A stretch of DNA of 64,000 nt from Carallia brachiata (lineage: Eukaryota; Streptophyta; Magnoliopsida; Malpighiales; Rhizophoraceae), in the NCBI GenBank assembly GCA_021464245.1, contig JADCRB010000106.1, positions 1,086,138-1,150,137 of the forward strand, given 5' to 3'. Below are positions 1-9,300 of the stretch, piece after piece. How positions within the stretch are numbered: the first letter of the stretch is position 1; each line of letters starts with the position of its first letter. The notes beneath the pieces are model-generated. The model made no database searches and was not told the DNA's origin. It saw only the letters and a program-made list of their open reading frames with translations. Made by a program: the position numbers and the translations under genes.

Positions 1-26
1 CGACTTTTTATTTTTTTTCTTCTTCT

Positions 27-463
27 TTATTGGTTGGCTATTAGGGACGAAGTAATATTGGTAAAATCTACCATGGGAACAGCAGCGGTGGTAGTAACAA
101 ACTATGCTGCAAAAACAGCAACTCTCTTTGTTGCGCTCTCCTTACTTCTTCGGTTCTAAAACTAAAGATAAACATTTTACATTTCGACTGCTCTGTACAG
201 CCATAGTCAGGAAGTAAGTTGGTTGAGCTGTGATGAATTAGGACAAGTACCTCCATTGTTGTGGAAGTGCTCTTCTAAGATTTGTAGTTGCGACTGACTT
301 GGTTGCCATCTAGTGCGTGGTGACCTATCCTTTCCCTGGCCCTGAGATTCTGTAACTAGTTCCACCTTTCTTACTGAAAGAGTGTAAAAGCTTGATATAC
401 AGTAAGGATGAGTAAGGTTGAGGCTGGAATAATGATTTAGACTCAAATTCTCAATCCTTTTTA
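27..463 (-). pseudogene. WOX-type homeobox fragment, copy 1 (inside Tat-like gypsy element)
   Basis: On the minus strand the frame encodes a WUSCHEL-type homeodomain. Helix 1 reads RWQPSQSQLQILEEHF and is followed by a CPNSSQLNQLTS segment and an LYxAVE loop. Helix 3 is NVYL*F*NRRSK, where the WOX signature would have W and Q at the two stops. Both stops fit single transitions (TGG to TAG, CAG to TAG). The frame ends at 27-29 after VDFTNIT, 94 codons from the first homeodomain Arg, the same spacing as in the copy at 31,700. Downstream of helix 3 a second frame (RRAQQRELLFLQHS) is open in all three copies, so an ancestral one-base indel is likely. In its family such a domain binds DNA; this copy cannot encode a working one. 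It lies at the 3' side of a minus-strand gypsy integrase. Confidence 0.8.
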
Positions 464-476
464 TATTTTTGGGCCG

Positions 477-845
477 TTGATAGTTTATACCCATATGGCC
501 GAAGAATTTTGTACTAGATTGATTTTCAGTTTTTTGGGCCGTTCACACTTTATATTCATGCGAGCCAAGAGTTTTGTTTTACTGTTGTCGTCTTGCCTTT
601 TATACTCTTGCAGGTTAGGAGTCTACTTTTGTTATTACTGTCGTCTCGTCTTTTATACTCATGTGGGTTAGGAGTATGTTTTGTTGTTGCTATCTCGCCT
701 TTTATACTTGTGTGGGTAATAAGCATGCTTTGCTTTTGCTGTTTTACCTTTAATACTCGTGCGGGCAATGAGTATACTTTTGTTATTATACATTTTGCCT
801 TTTATACTTGTGTAAGGCAAGAGCCTGGGATCAGAATTTTTTTTG
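477..845 (+). repeat. Short ~53-bp tandem array of Tat-like element, copy 1
   Basis: About seven diverged units follow the pattern CTCGCCTTTTATACTCGTG, then CGGGCAAGGAGT, then a TTG-rich run. The orientation is the one called forward here. The array lies between the homeobox fragment and the GGATTT-rich tract, as in the other copies of this element. It is the same family as the long arrays at 6,301 and 51,739. Confidence 0.85.
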
Positions 846-1350
846 TGGTGTTTTTTTTTTGGACTTGCACTTTTGAATTTGGGTTTTGGGTTTAGCTTTG
901 AATTTAGGTTTTAAGTCCAGGTTTGAGTTTTGCCCCGAATTTGGATATAGGATTTGGGCTATAATTTGGATTTGGATTTGAATTTTGGGATTTGGATTTG
1001 GATTTAAGCTTTGGATTTGGATTTGGACTTTGCATTTGAGTTTGGGGTTTGGATTTGGATTTTGGCTTTAGATTTGGCCTTGGATTTGGATTTGTTTTTT
1101 GAATTTAGATTACACATTGGATTTGGATTTAGACTTTGGGCTTTGGATTTGAGCCTCTATGTGAGCTTTAGAAATTATTTTTACTTTTTTTTTCATTTTT
1201 TGATTGTTTTTTTTATTTTTTCGATTTTTTTTTGATTTTTTGGTTTTTCTCTTTTTTTGAAATTTTTTTCTTTTTTTTTTATTTTAAGATTTTTTCCTAT
1301 TTTGATTTTTTTTCTTTTCTGAATTTTTTTTTTTTTTTTTTCTTTATCTA
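846..1350. repeat. GGATTT-rich tract followed by T-rich low complexity
   Basis: Bases 846-1,160 are loose repeats of GGATTTGG/TTTGGATT, and 1,160-1,350 are almost pure T with occasional GATTTTT. The same two-part tract, on the same side of the array, recurs at 15,946-16,320 and, reversed, at 30,855-31,330. It is therefore a fixed part of the element's 3' non-coding region. No gene is seen here. Confidence 0.8.
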
Positions 1351-1379
1351 CACATAATAATGCTTTGGAGATTTGATTG

Positions 1380-2560
1380 AGTGAATTTGGATGCTTTTTT
1401 GGTCTGACAGCATGTAAGCGTTATTTGTGTAAGCTTCTTGTACCAGGTATGCGCCATCCCACTTAGAAGTGAGCTTGTCATCGAGTCAGTGCTCCTATCC
1501 CTCTGTTGGTCTAGTTGGAGGGGAACCGTGCCCCTAACTTGAAACGATCGAGGACGAATTTTGCAGTTGAATGTATTAATGAGTTAGGTTTTGAAGCACT
1601 CAAGTTCCTATTGTTCTTGGAGCCTTTTCTCATAAAGGGCTTTCAACTCATCCAAATGCAGTCGGGCATTTTCCTCCTATGTGAGGCCTTCATGGACAGC
1701 CATGCTGAGAGATGGGATATGTGTTTTTAATGGCAGTATTCTTCGACACCATATACAAGGGCATATGGTATTACCTACGTTGAAGTCCGATAAGTTGTGT
1801 GATATGCTAATAACGCCTAAGAATTCTATCATACCAATCTCTTTTGTATTTAGAGACTACCTTTCGCAGCAAGTTGCACAAGGTCTTGTTAAATGCTTCA
1901 GCTAAGCCATTAGCCGGGGCATTATACATTGACGATTTATACTGTTTGAACTTGAACTTTTTGTAGATCTTCTCCATAAAACTGTTGTAGAACTGCTTAC
2001 CATTATTAGTGATGATGAACCGAGGAATGCCATAACGATAGATCAAATGAGTTCAGATGAAATGGACAACATGTTCCTTCTTTACTTCTCTTAGTGGAAT
2101 AGCTTCTGTCCATTTTGAGAAGTAATGTGTTGCTGCAAGAATGTAAAAAGGATGACTTTGGCAAAGGCCCCACTAAATCTAGTCTCCAAGCTTCAAACGG
2201 TCAGGACGAAATGGTCAGATGTAGCTGCTTTGGTGGCTGATGCATGTAATTCGCATAGAACTGACAAGTTTGACAAGTTTTGGCAAATTCCAATGCATCA
2301 CATACCATAATCGGCTAGTAGTACCCCATCCTTCTAAGTTTGAAGTGCAACTTGGGTCCTGATTGATGCCTACTACAGATGCCAGAATATGCTTCTTTGA
2401 GAGCTTTTGCCTCTTCCTTACCTAGACAATGGTGGAATACTCCATCAAAAAACCTTTGATATAAAGTGTCTTTAAGACATATGAAGCGGGAAGCCCGACA
2501 TTGAATTTCTATCTTATGATGACGATCTTCAAGTAGCTTTCCATGCTGTAGGTAGTCAAT
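1380..2560 (-). pseudogene. Ty3/Gypsy (Tat-like) integrase remnant
   Basis: Reading leftward, the segment carries the integrase zinc-binding end (a degraded HHCC region with a FAKTCQ-like stretch near 2,270-2,290) and then the catalytic core. The core has YGIPRFIITNNGKQFYN near 1,985-2,045 and NGLAEAFNKTLCNLL near 1,880-1,910, the region of the DDE core that normally gives D-N-G-x-x-F and the catalytic Glu. The first Asp of the TDNG motif reads as Asn here, and stops and frameshifts are frequent, so it is dead. Past 1,700 the C-terminal extension is degraded. It is roughly nine-tenths identical by eye to the plus-strand integrase at 29,686-30,830. Confidence 0.85.
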
Positions 2561-2609
2561 GACTTGTTGACACCAATCATTGGCCTAAGATCCTCCGAGG
2601 CAGATTGAA

Positions 2610-3670
2610 AATCTTACCATGCTTTTAGGTTACCAACCACCCAAATTTCAGCAATTCGATGGACGAGGTGATCCTAAACAGCACATTGCTCACTTTATCG
2701 AAACCTAAAACGACGCAGGGACTTACAGACATCTTTCGGTGAAAAAGTTCGTTCGTTCACTCAAGGATACCGCCTTCACCTAGTTCATAAACCTCGAACC
2801 AGAATCAATTGACCATTAGGAGTAGCTGCAATGTGAGTTTCTCAACAAAATTTTCAACACTTAAAGAACAGTAAACATGATGGAGCTTACTAGTGCCAAA
2901 CAAAGGAAAGAAGAGCTCGTTGTCGAATACACAAATAAATGGTGGCCACTTAGTCTAGATTGCAAAGACCATCTAACTGAAATCTCTAATGTAAAAATGT
3001 GCATTCAAAGGATGCACAGGGAGCTGTTATACATCCTTCAAGGAATCAAATCTTGAACTTTCGAAAAACTGGCAACTCGCATGCATAACACGGAGATAAG
3101 CATTCAGACTTATGGGAGCACGAATCCTATCCAACTGGACTAGCATAGGGGTAGGGGGAAGTTAAAAAGTCTAGCAAATCGAGAAAAGGCAAGGAAGTGA
3201 TGACTGTTGATGCTTCACCAATAAAGGTGGGATCTAAAGCAAAAGTGAGCCTTCCAGAGCCAACAAATCAACCAATTCAACAGGAAAGGCAAAAGGTGAT
3301 GTTACGAGAATTGGAGCAAAAGAAATATCCATTTCTCGACTCCGACGTCCCAAACATTCTTGACCAACTTTTGGAAGCAAAGTTGATCGAATTCCTGGAG
3401 TCCAAGGGGGCCCAATATGAAGGATCATATCAGTGATCTAAAATTCTACAAGTATCATTGCATAGTTAGCCATCCAACCGAGAAGTGTTTCATCTTGAAG
3501 GAACTGATCATGAAACTCAAAAACCAAAATAAAATCATTTTGGGCCAAGAAGACATAACCTTGGCCATCCAAACCACAATCTCTTAAGTCCATTAAAAGA
3601 AGCGACACACTGCAAACAGGATCAATACGACAACAAAAAGTCGACAATATAGAAGGTATCTAAAGCTCTT
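2610..3670 (+). pseudogene. Tat-like gypsy gag remnant (left arm)
   Basis: The translation gives a retrotransposon Gag core: a YQPPKFQQFDG-like stretch near 2,630-2,665, GDPKQHIAHFIET near 2,670-2,705, then an EPESID...REFLNKIF region. Stops replace several codons. The last third (from 3,198) reads VDASPIKVGSKAKVSLPEP and later a KYHCIVSHPTEKCFILKE zinc-knuckle-like motif near 3,450-3,500. In the family this is the nucleocapsid-containing structural protein. It starts on the plus strand immediately after a minus-strand integrase, which marks a rearrangement junction near 2,600. Confidence 0.82.
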
Positions 3671-3689
3671 CAAACTCTTGTTGCTAACC

Positions 3690-4370
3690 CCCAACTACTT
3701 TCAGTGTTGCAATCATCCGAAGTCTGGCAGAACCAAGTGGGCAAGGCTCTTCATACCTCAACAAGATCTCCTCCTTCAAGTGATTTCAATTCAACAGATA
3801 AGCAGATGGTCCAAAATTATGTCACATGCTACTCTGCTATCTCATTCTCACATGACGATCTTTTGTTAGGTTCCAAGCCCCACAATTGACCACTCTACGT
3901 GTCAAGATGTGTAAGAGAACAGAAGATTCATTGTATCCTTATTGACGATGACTCAGCTGTCAATATCACTCCAAAATCAACCATGAAGGAGCTCAGCATC
4001 AGCATCGATGAATTATCAAAAAGCCGCTTGATGATTCAAGGCTTCAACCAAGGAGGATAGAAAGCAATTGGAATAATTTGCTTGGATCTGACCATCAGTG
4101 GTCGCATTTCCAGCGCTCACTTCCATGTGATCGGTGCACGTACCACATACAAAATGCTACTTGGTCGTCCATGGATTCATGGAAATGGAGTCATGCTTTG
4201 AAGTCTGCATCGATGCTTCAAGTACTACAAGGGTGGCAATCAAAAAGCTAATGCCGACTTAAAGCCGTTTGATAATGCTGAATCACATTTGACAAACACA
4301 ATCTTTTACACCAACTCAGACAATCTGAAATCATTCCTTCAAACATTTTCTCGATAGGAGACTACTTGAA
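3690..4370 (+). pseudogene. Tat-like gypsy aspartic protease remnant (left arm)
   Basis: The key motif is LIDDDSAVNITPKST near 3,940-3,985, the aspartic-protease active-site region where DDGSAVNI is usual; the Gly is replaced by Asp. Downstream, ARTTYKMLLGRPWIHGNG near 4,135-4,190 is the conserved second half of the retropepsin fold (LLGRPW). Internal stops and frameshifts are present. The same block appears on the minus strand at 27,900-28,560 and on the plus strand at 34,960-35,480. Confidence 0.8.
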
Positions 4371-5285
4371 AAAGGTTGAAGCTACCAAATATTCTCCCAA
4401 TGCTTGCTCTCGGACTCCAATAGACGAAAAGCTGGCACAGCCTACTAAACTTCATTCACGTGAGACTGCGTCTTTGGGTTCTACTCCAGTCCTATGCTAT
4501 GTGCCAAAGTCACAACGTCAAGAAAGTCAACCTCCTCTCTCTTATTGTGCTGATCTCAAACAAAGGAAAGAAACGATGAATTGAAGATAAAAGAACTTCA
4601 CAGTTTGAAGGAGACTAACACCTACCAATGCCAAAGATTGACCCGATTTTCCTTTAAAACCTCTAAAAGGTTTTCTTAGGCCACTCAAGGGGGCAATTGA
4701 ATGTGACTCATTTATAGAGGAAAGAACAGACGAAGGATTTGATCCTAATGCATATAGACTATTTGCTAAGGTAGGTTATGACTTCTCAAACCTAAACACA
4801 ATGGGTACACTACGAATTAAATGCACCTATGGCGCCATTGCTCAATCTTTAAAGTCCCGACCCGACCTTAGCTAACAGAAGAAGTTTCCTATGAGGATGA
4901 CATTGAAAATCCAAAATTGATTAGTTGATGCACGCGCCATCACCATCATCAACAAGCAGGAGAGGCCTGAATTGAAGTCAATTCAGTCGAGTGGAGAAGA
5001 GGAAGTTAAATCCTCTACATTTCATGTCACCATTTGTAAGGAGGCTGAGTCTAACTCATCAGACAGTGAAATAAAAGAAGCTCCTCTAAAACTGGAAGAT
5101 GGCGGCCAAGCTACCATTGATGAACTCAAGGAAGTCAATCTTGGTTCCTTTGAAGATCCTCGACCTACATCCATCAATGCCTTACTCACACCAAAAAGCA
5201 ACGAGAATATGTCCAAGTATTAAGTCAATACAAGGATATATTCGCATGAAGTTACAAGAAAATGCCTAGACTAGGCCTAAAGGTT
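4371..5285 (+). pseudogene. Protease-RT linker with truncated RT start (left arm)
   Basis: This region aligns with 35,500-36,425 of the fuller copy. Its end reads VLSQYKDIFA*SYKKMPRLGLK, the N-terminal edge of the reverse transcriptase, and then breaks off at about 5,285. RT, RNase H and integrase are missing on this side. Bases 4,796-4,840 contain the uninterrupted version of the site into which the Copia element inserted in the mirrored copy at 19,576. Confidence 0.75.
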
Positions 5286-5297
5286 TTTAATCTAGCA

Positions 5298-5478
5298 AGT
5301 CCAACTCAGTGGTTACCAGAGAGCATACACCCAAAATAGTAAATTATAATTTTAAGAGGAGGGAAAGAGGCCTTCAGAAACCTTGTTTTATATTTTTTTG
5401 TTCCCTGCATCCTCCTTTTAAAAATTATAATTTTAGTATTTTAGGTGTATCCTCTCTAGTTGCCACTGAGTTGGATCT
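5298..5478. repeat. Fold-back (inverted repeat) at LTR edge, left arm
   Basis: Bases 5,298-5,359 start AGTCCAACTCAGTGG and are the imperfect reverse complement of 5,411-5,478, which end CCACTGAGTTGGATCT. The spacer is about 50 bp. The arms are AT-rich, around ATTATAATTTT. The structure looks like a small MITE or an inverted duplication of the LTR edge. It is also present at 18,903-19,094. In the LTR at 32,340-32,500 two related motifs are in direct instead of inverted orientation. Confidence 0.75.
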
Positions 5479-6020
5479 ACTAAATAAAAAATCCAAGATA
5501 TTAAAATATTAAAGATTCGTATGAGATTAAGCCTATTGCGGTGCTCAGTGGAGTCAAACCAGCCCATCTAAGATCAAGCCCAAAAGGCTCTCAGTAAAGT
5601 CAAGCCAGTCCGTCTGAGATTAAGCCCTTATAGCCCTCAGTGAAGTCAAACCAGTCTATCTGAAATCAAGCTCATACCGCCCTTAATGGAGTCATGCCAA
5701 TCTGATCGACATCAAACCTCTACGGCTCTCACTAGAGTTAAAGCATCCGCTTGAGATCAAGCCTCAGCCTAGTGGAATTCATTTCTTTCGTTCAAGGTCA
5801 AGTTGTGGAATTTATTTCTTTTGTTCAAGGTCAAGTTTTGGAATTTATTTCTTTCATTGAAGATAAAGCTCACGTGGCCCTTAACAAAATCACAAAGGAG
5901 CATTAATCGAAGGATCTGCACAGAGATCGGCCGCAGAAAAATTTAAAACTTATATTTGTAATTTGTAATTGTATTTTCAAAGTCTATATGTTTTAAGGGT
6001 CAAAATTTTCAATCGCATCA
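5411..6020 (+). mobile_element. LTR of Tat-like element (left arm)
   Basis: The LTR is recognised by similarity to 18,411-18,965 (reversed) and 32,480-32,868 and by its position before a leader and gag start. Bases 5,515-5,765 hold about five subrepeats of ~55-60 bp built on GAGATCAAGCC and CTCAGTGGAGTCAA. A second short repeat, TTTCTTTCGTTCAAGGTCAAG, occurs about three times at 5,780-5,870. The 3' end is taken at GCATCA (6,015-6,020). The 5' end is uncertain because of the fold-back. Confidence 0.65.
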
Positions 6021-6026
6021 AATTTT

Positions 6027-6044
6027 TTGCACGCTTAGTAGGAC
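6027..6044 (+). promoter_or_regulatory. Candidate primer-binding site, Tat-like element
   Basis: The sequence TTGCACGCTTAGTAGGAC lies a few bases after the inferred LTR end. Variants (TGGCACGCTTAGTAAGAC) sit at the same place at 18,387-18,404 (minus) and 32,874-32,890. Position and conservation suggest the tRNA primer site. I do not assign the tRNA. Confidence 0.45.
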
Positions 6045-6300
6045 ATCCTTGCCCGCCATCTTTTGCTCTTTCATAAAAAAATAAAGAAGCAAAAAAAAAT
6101 CATCAAAAAAAAAGTCAACAAAAAAGGTTCCAAAAAAAAAGGAATTCAATGCACTCATGGTACCAAAGAAAAGCATGACCGCTTCCACCAGCAAGAAGGC
6201 GACTGTTCCATTGCCTGCATTAACTACCCTACTTTGGTATTTAGATCCAAAAACTCGCAGAAGGACACTATTTCTCACCACCCAAACACATGAAAATATT
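6045..6300 (+). pseudogene. A-rich leader and truncated gag N-terminus
   Basis: After a poly-A leader, an ATG at 6,157 opens a frame MVPKKSMTASTSKK that continues through PKTRRRTLFLTT and stays similar to the gag N-terminus at 18,270 (minus) and 33,052. Homology stops at 6,300, where the long tandem array begins abruptly. It is the only trace of the element whose LTR lies just upstream. Confidence 0.7.
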
Positions 6301-9300
6301 GTCGTCTAGCCTTTTAACTTGTGTGGGCTAGGCATATGCTTTTGTTGTTGTCTTTTTCGCATTTTCTACTCTTGCGGGCAAGGAGTCTACTTTTGTTGCT
6401 GTTACTGTCTTGCATTTTACACTCGTGCGGGCAAGGAGTCTAGTTTTGTTATTGTTACAGACTCACCTTTTATACTCATGCAGGCAAGCAATATACTTTG
6501 CTTTTTCTGTCTCGCCTTTTAAACTCGTGTGGGCAAGGAGTATGCTACTGCTATTACCATCTTACCTTTTATACTCGTGTAAGTAAGGATCATGCTTTGC
6601 TTTTGCCGTCTCACCTTTTATACTCTTCCAGAGAAGGAGTTTGCAATGTTGTTGCTATCTCGCCATTTATACTCGTGCATGCAAGCAGTATGCATTTGTT
6701 GTTGTTGCTGTCTCGCCTTTTCTACTCGTGCGGGCAAGGAGTCTAGTTTTGTTGTTGTTGCTGTCTCAGCTTTTATATTCATGTGGGCTAGGAGCATGCT
6801 TTGTTGTTTTCACCTCGCCTTTTACACTTGTGGGAGCAAGGAGTGTGCTTTGTTGTTATCGTCTCACCTTTTATGCTCTTGCGGGGAAGGGGAGTATTCC
6901 TTGCTATTGTCGTCTTACCTTTTATACTCGTGTGGGTAAAGAGTATCCTTTCATGTTGCCATCCCACCTTTTATTCTAGTGCAGGTAAAGAGGATGCTTT
7001 ATTGTTTCCATCTCGCCTTTTATTCTCGTTCGGCATAGAGCGTGCTTTCGTTATTGTTGCTATCTCACCATTTATACTCGTACAGGCAAGTAGTTTGATT
7101 TTGTTGTTGTTGTTGTTGTCTTGCCTTTTATGTTCATCCGACGAAGCAGCATGTATTGTTGTTACTATCTCGCCTTCTATACTCGTGCGAGTATGGAGTA
7201 TGCTTTGTTGTTGACTTCTCGCCTTTTATACTCTTGCGGGCAAGGAGTCTGCCTTTGTTGTTGTTTCTTCTCACCTTTTATACTCGTGCGGGCTAGGAGT
7301 ACGCTTCACTATTATTGTCGTCTTGCCTGTTATAGTTGTGCGGACAAAGTGTATACTTTTCTTATTATACATTTTGCCTTTTATACTCTAGCGGGCAAGG
7401 TGTCTACTTTTGTTGTTGTTTCCGTCTCACCTTTTACACTCATGCGGGCAGGGAGTCTGGCTTTGTTGTTGTTGTCGACTTACCTCTTACACTCGTGCGG
7501 GCAACAAGTACACTTTTGTTGTTGTACTTTTTGCTTTTTATATTCTTGCGGGCAAGAAGCCAGCAATTGTTGTTGTTGCTGTCTCACCGTTTATACTCGT
7601 GCGGGCAACGATGGTTTTCTTATTGTTACCGTCTCGCTTTTTGTACTCGTGCGAGCAAGGAGTATAGTTTTATTGTTGTACTTTTTGCCTTCAAACTATT
7701 GCAAACAAGCATTTATTTTTGCTGTTGTTGCTGTCTCACCTTTTATACTTGGGCGGACGAGGAGTCTGGTTTGGTTGTTTTTGTTGTCGTGCCTTTTGTA
7801 CTCATTCGGGCAAGGAGCATGCTTCGCTGTACTCGTCTCGACTTTTATACTCATGCGGGAGAGGAGCATGCTTTTGTTGTTATCACTATCTCGACCTTCA
7901 TGCTCGTACGGGCAAGGATTTTGGTGTTGTTGTTGTTGCTGCTGTGTCGCCTTCTACACTTGTGCGAGCAAGCAGCATGCTTTTTGTTGTTGTCTCACCA
8001 TTTATACTTGTGCAGCCAAGGAGTCTGCTTTTGTTGATGCTAGCTTCTAGCCTTTTAACTCATATAGGCTAAGAGTCTACCTTACTGTCGTTGTCGTCCC
8101 ACCTGCTCGTGCGTGCAAGGGGTCTGATTCTGCTGTTGCACTTGTCATTTTTTTAACTCTTGCAGGTAAAGAGTCCACTTTTGTTGTTATTGTCCTATCG
8201 CCTTTTATACTCGTGCGAGTTAACAGTGAGCTTTGTTTTTGTTGACGTCTCACCTTTTATACTCGTGTTGGCAATAAGCATACTTTTGTTATTTTAATTT
8301 TCACAATTTATACTTTTGTGAGCAAAGAGTTTGCTTTTGTTACTGTTGTTGTCTCGCATTTTAAACTCATGAGGGCAAGTATTGTAGTTTTACTGTAGCT
8401 ATTGACTCACCTTTACACTTGTGTGGGCAATGAGTACGCTTTTGTTGTAGTACTTTTAGCGTTTTACACTCTTGCGAGCAAGGAGTCTGCATTTATTGTT
8501 TTACTTTCTCACATTGATACTCGTGCGGGCAAGGAGTCTGGTTTTGTTTTTGTTATTGTCTTGCCTTTTATACTCATGCGGCCAACGAGTATCCTTTGCT
8601 GTTTCCATCTCACCTTTTAAACTTGTGCTGGCAGGGAGTATGATGTTGTAGTTATTGCCATCTTTCCTTTCATACTCGTACAGGCAAGGAGTCTAGTTTT
8701 GTTGTTGTTGCCATGTCGCTTTTTACACTCGTGCGGGCAAGCAGTATGCTTCGTTACTATCGTCTCGCCTTTTATACTCTTGTGAGCAAAGAATATGCTT
8801 TTGTTGTTGTTGCCGTCCACCCTTTTAACTCGTGCCGGCTAGGAGTCTCCTCTACTATTGTTACCGTCTATCTTTTTATTCTCGTGCGGGCAAGGTGTAT
8901 ACTTTTGTCGCTGTATTTTTTTGCTATTTATACTCTCGCAGGCCAGGAATCTGTTTTTGTTGTTGTTGCCGTCTACCCTTTTAACTTTTAACTTCTGCAG
9001 GCTAGGAGTCTCCTCTACTGTTGTTACCGTCTTGCCTTTTATTCTCGTGCAGGCAACATGGATACTTTTGTTATTGAACTTTTCGCCATTTATACTCTTG
9101 TGGGGAAAGAGTCTACTTTTGCTATTGTTGTCGTCTCACCTTTTATGCTCAAGCAGGCAAGGAGTATGCTTTGTTGTTGCTGTCTCTCCTTTTATACTGA
9201 TGCTGGGAAGGAGTATGCATTTGTTGTTGTCGTCGTCTCGCCTGTTATACTCATGCGGGCAAGGAGTCTAGTTTTGTTGTTGTTGTTGTGCCTCCTTTTA

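Noticed and set aside
1011..1235. Phe/Leu/Asp-rich frame in the GGATTT tract
   Set aside because: Translation of a hexamer-like low-complexity tract; the partner tracts keep no common frame.
7121..8050. Open frame of 309 codons (and similar long frames in 6,301-14,043) as a Cys/Leu-rich membrane protein
   Set aside because: Every unit shifts frame because its length is not a multiple of three, several frames are open at once, and the peptide is a patchwork of LLYSCGQGV-like pieces. It is a stop-poor tandem repeat.
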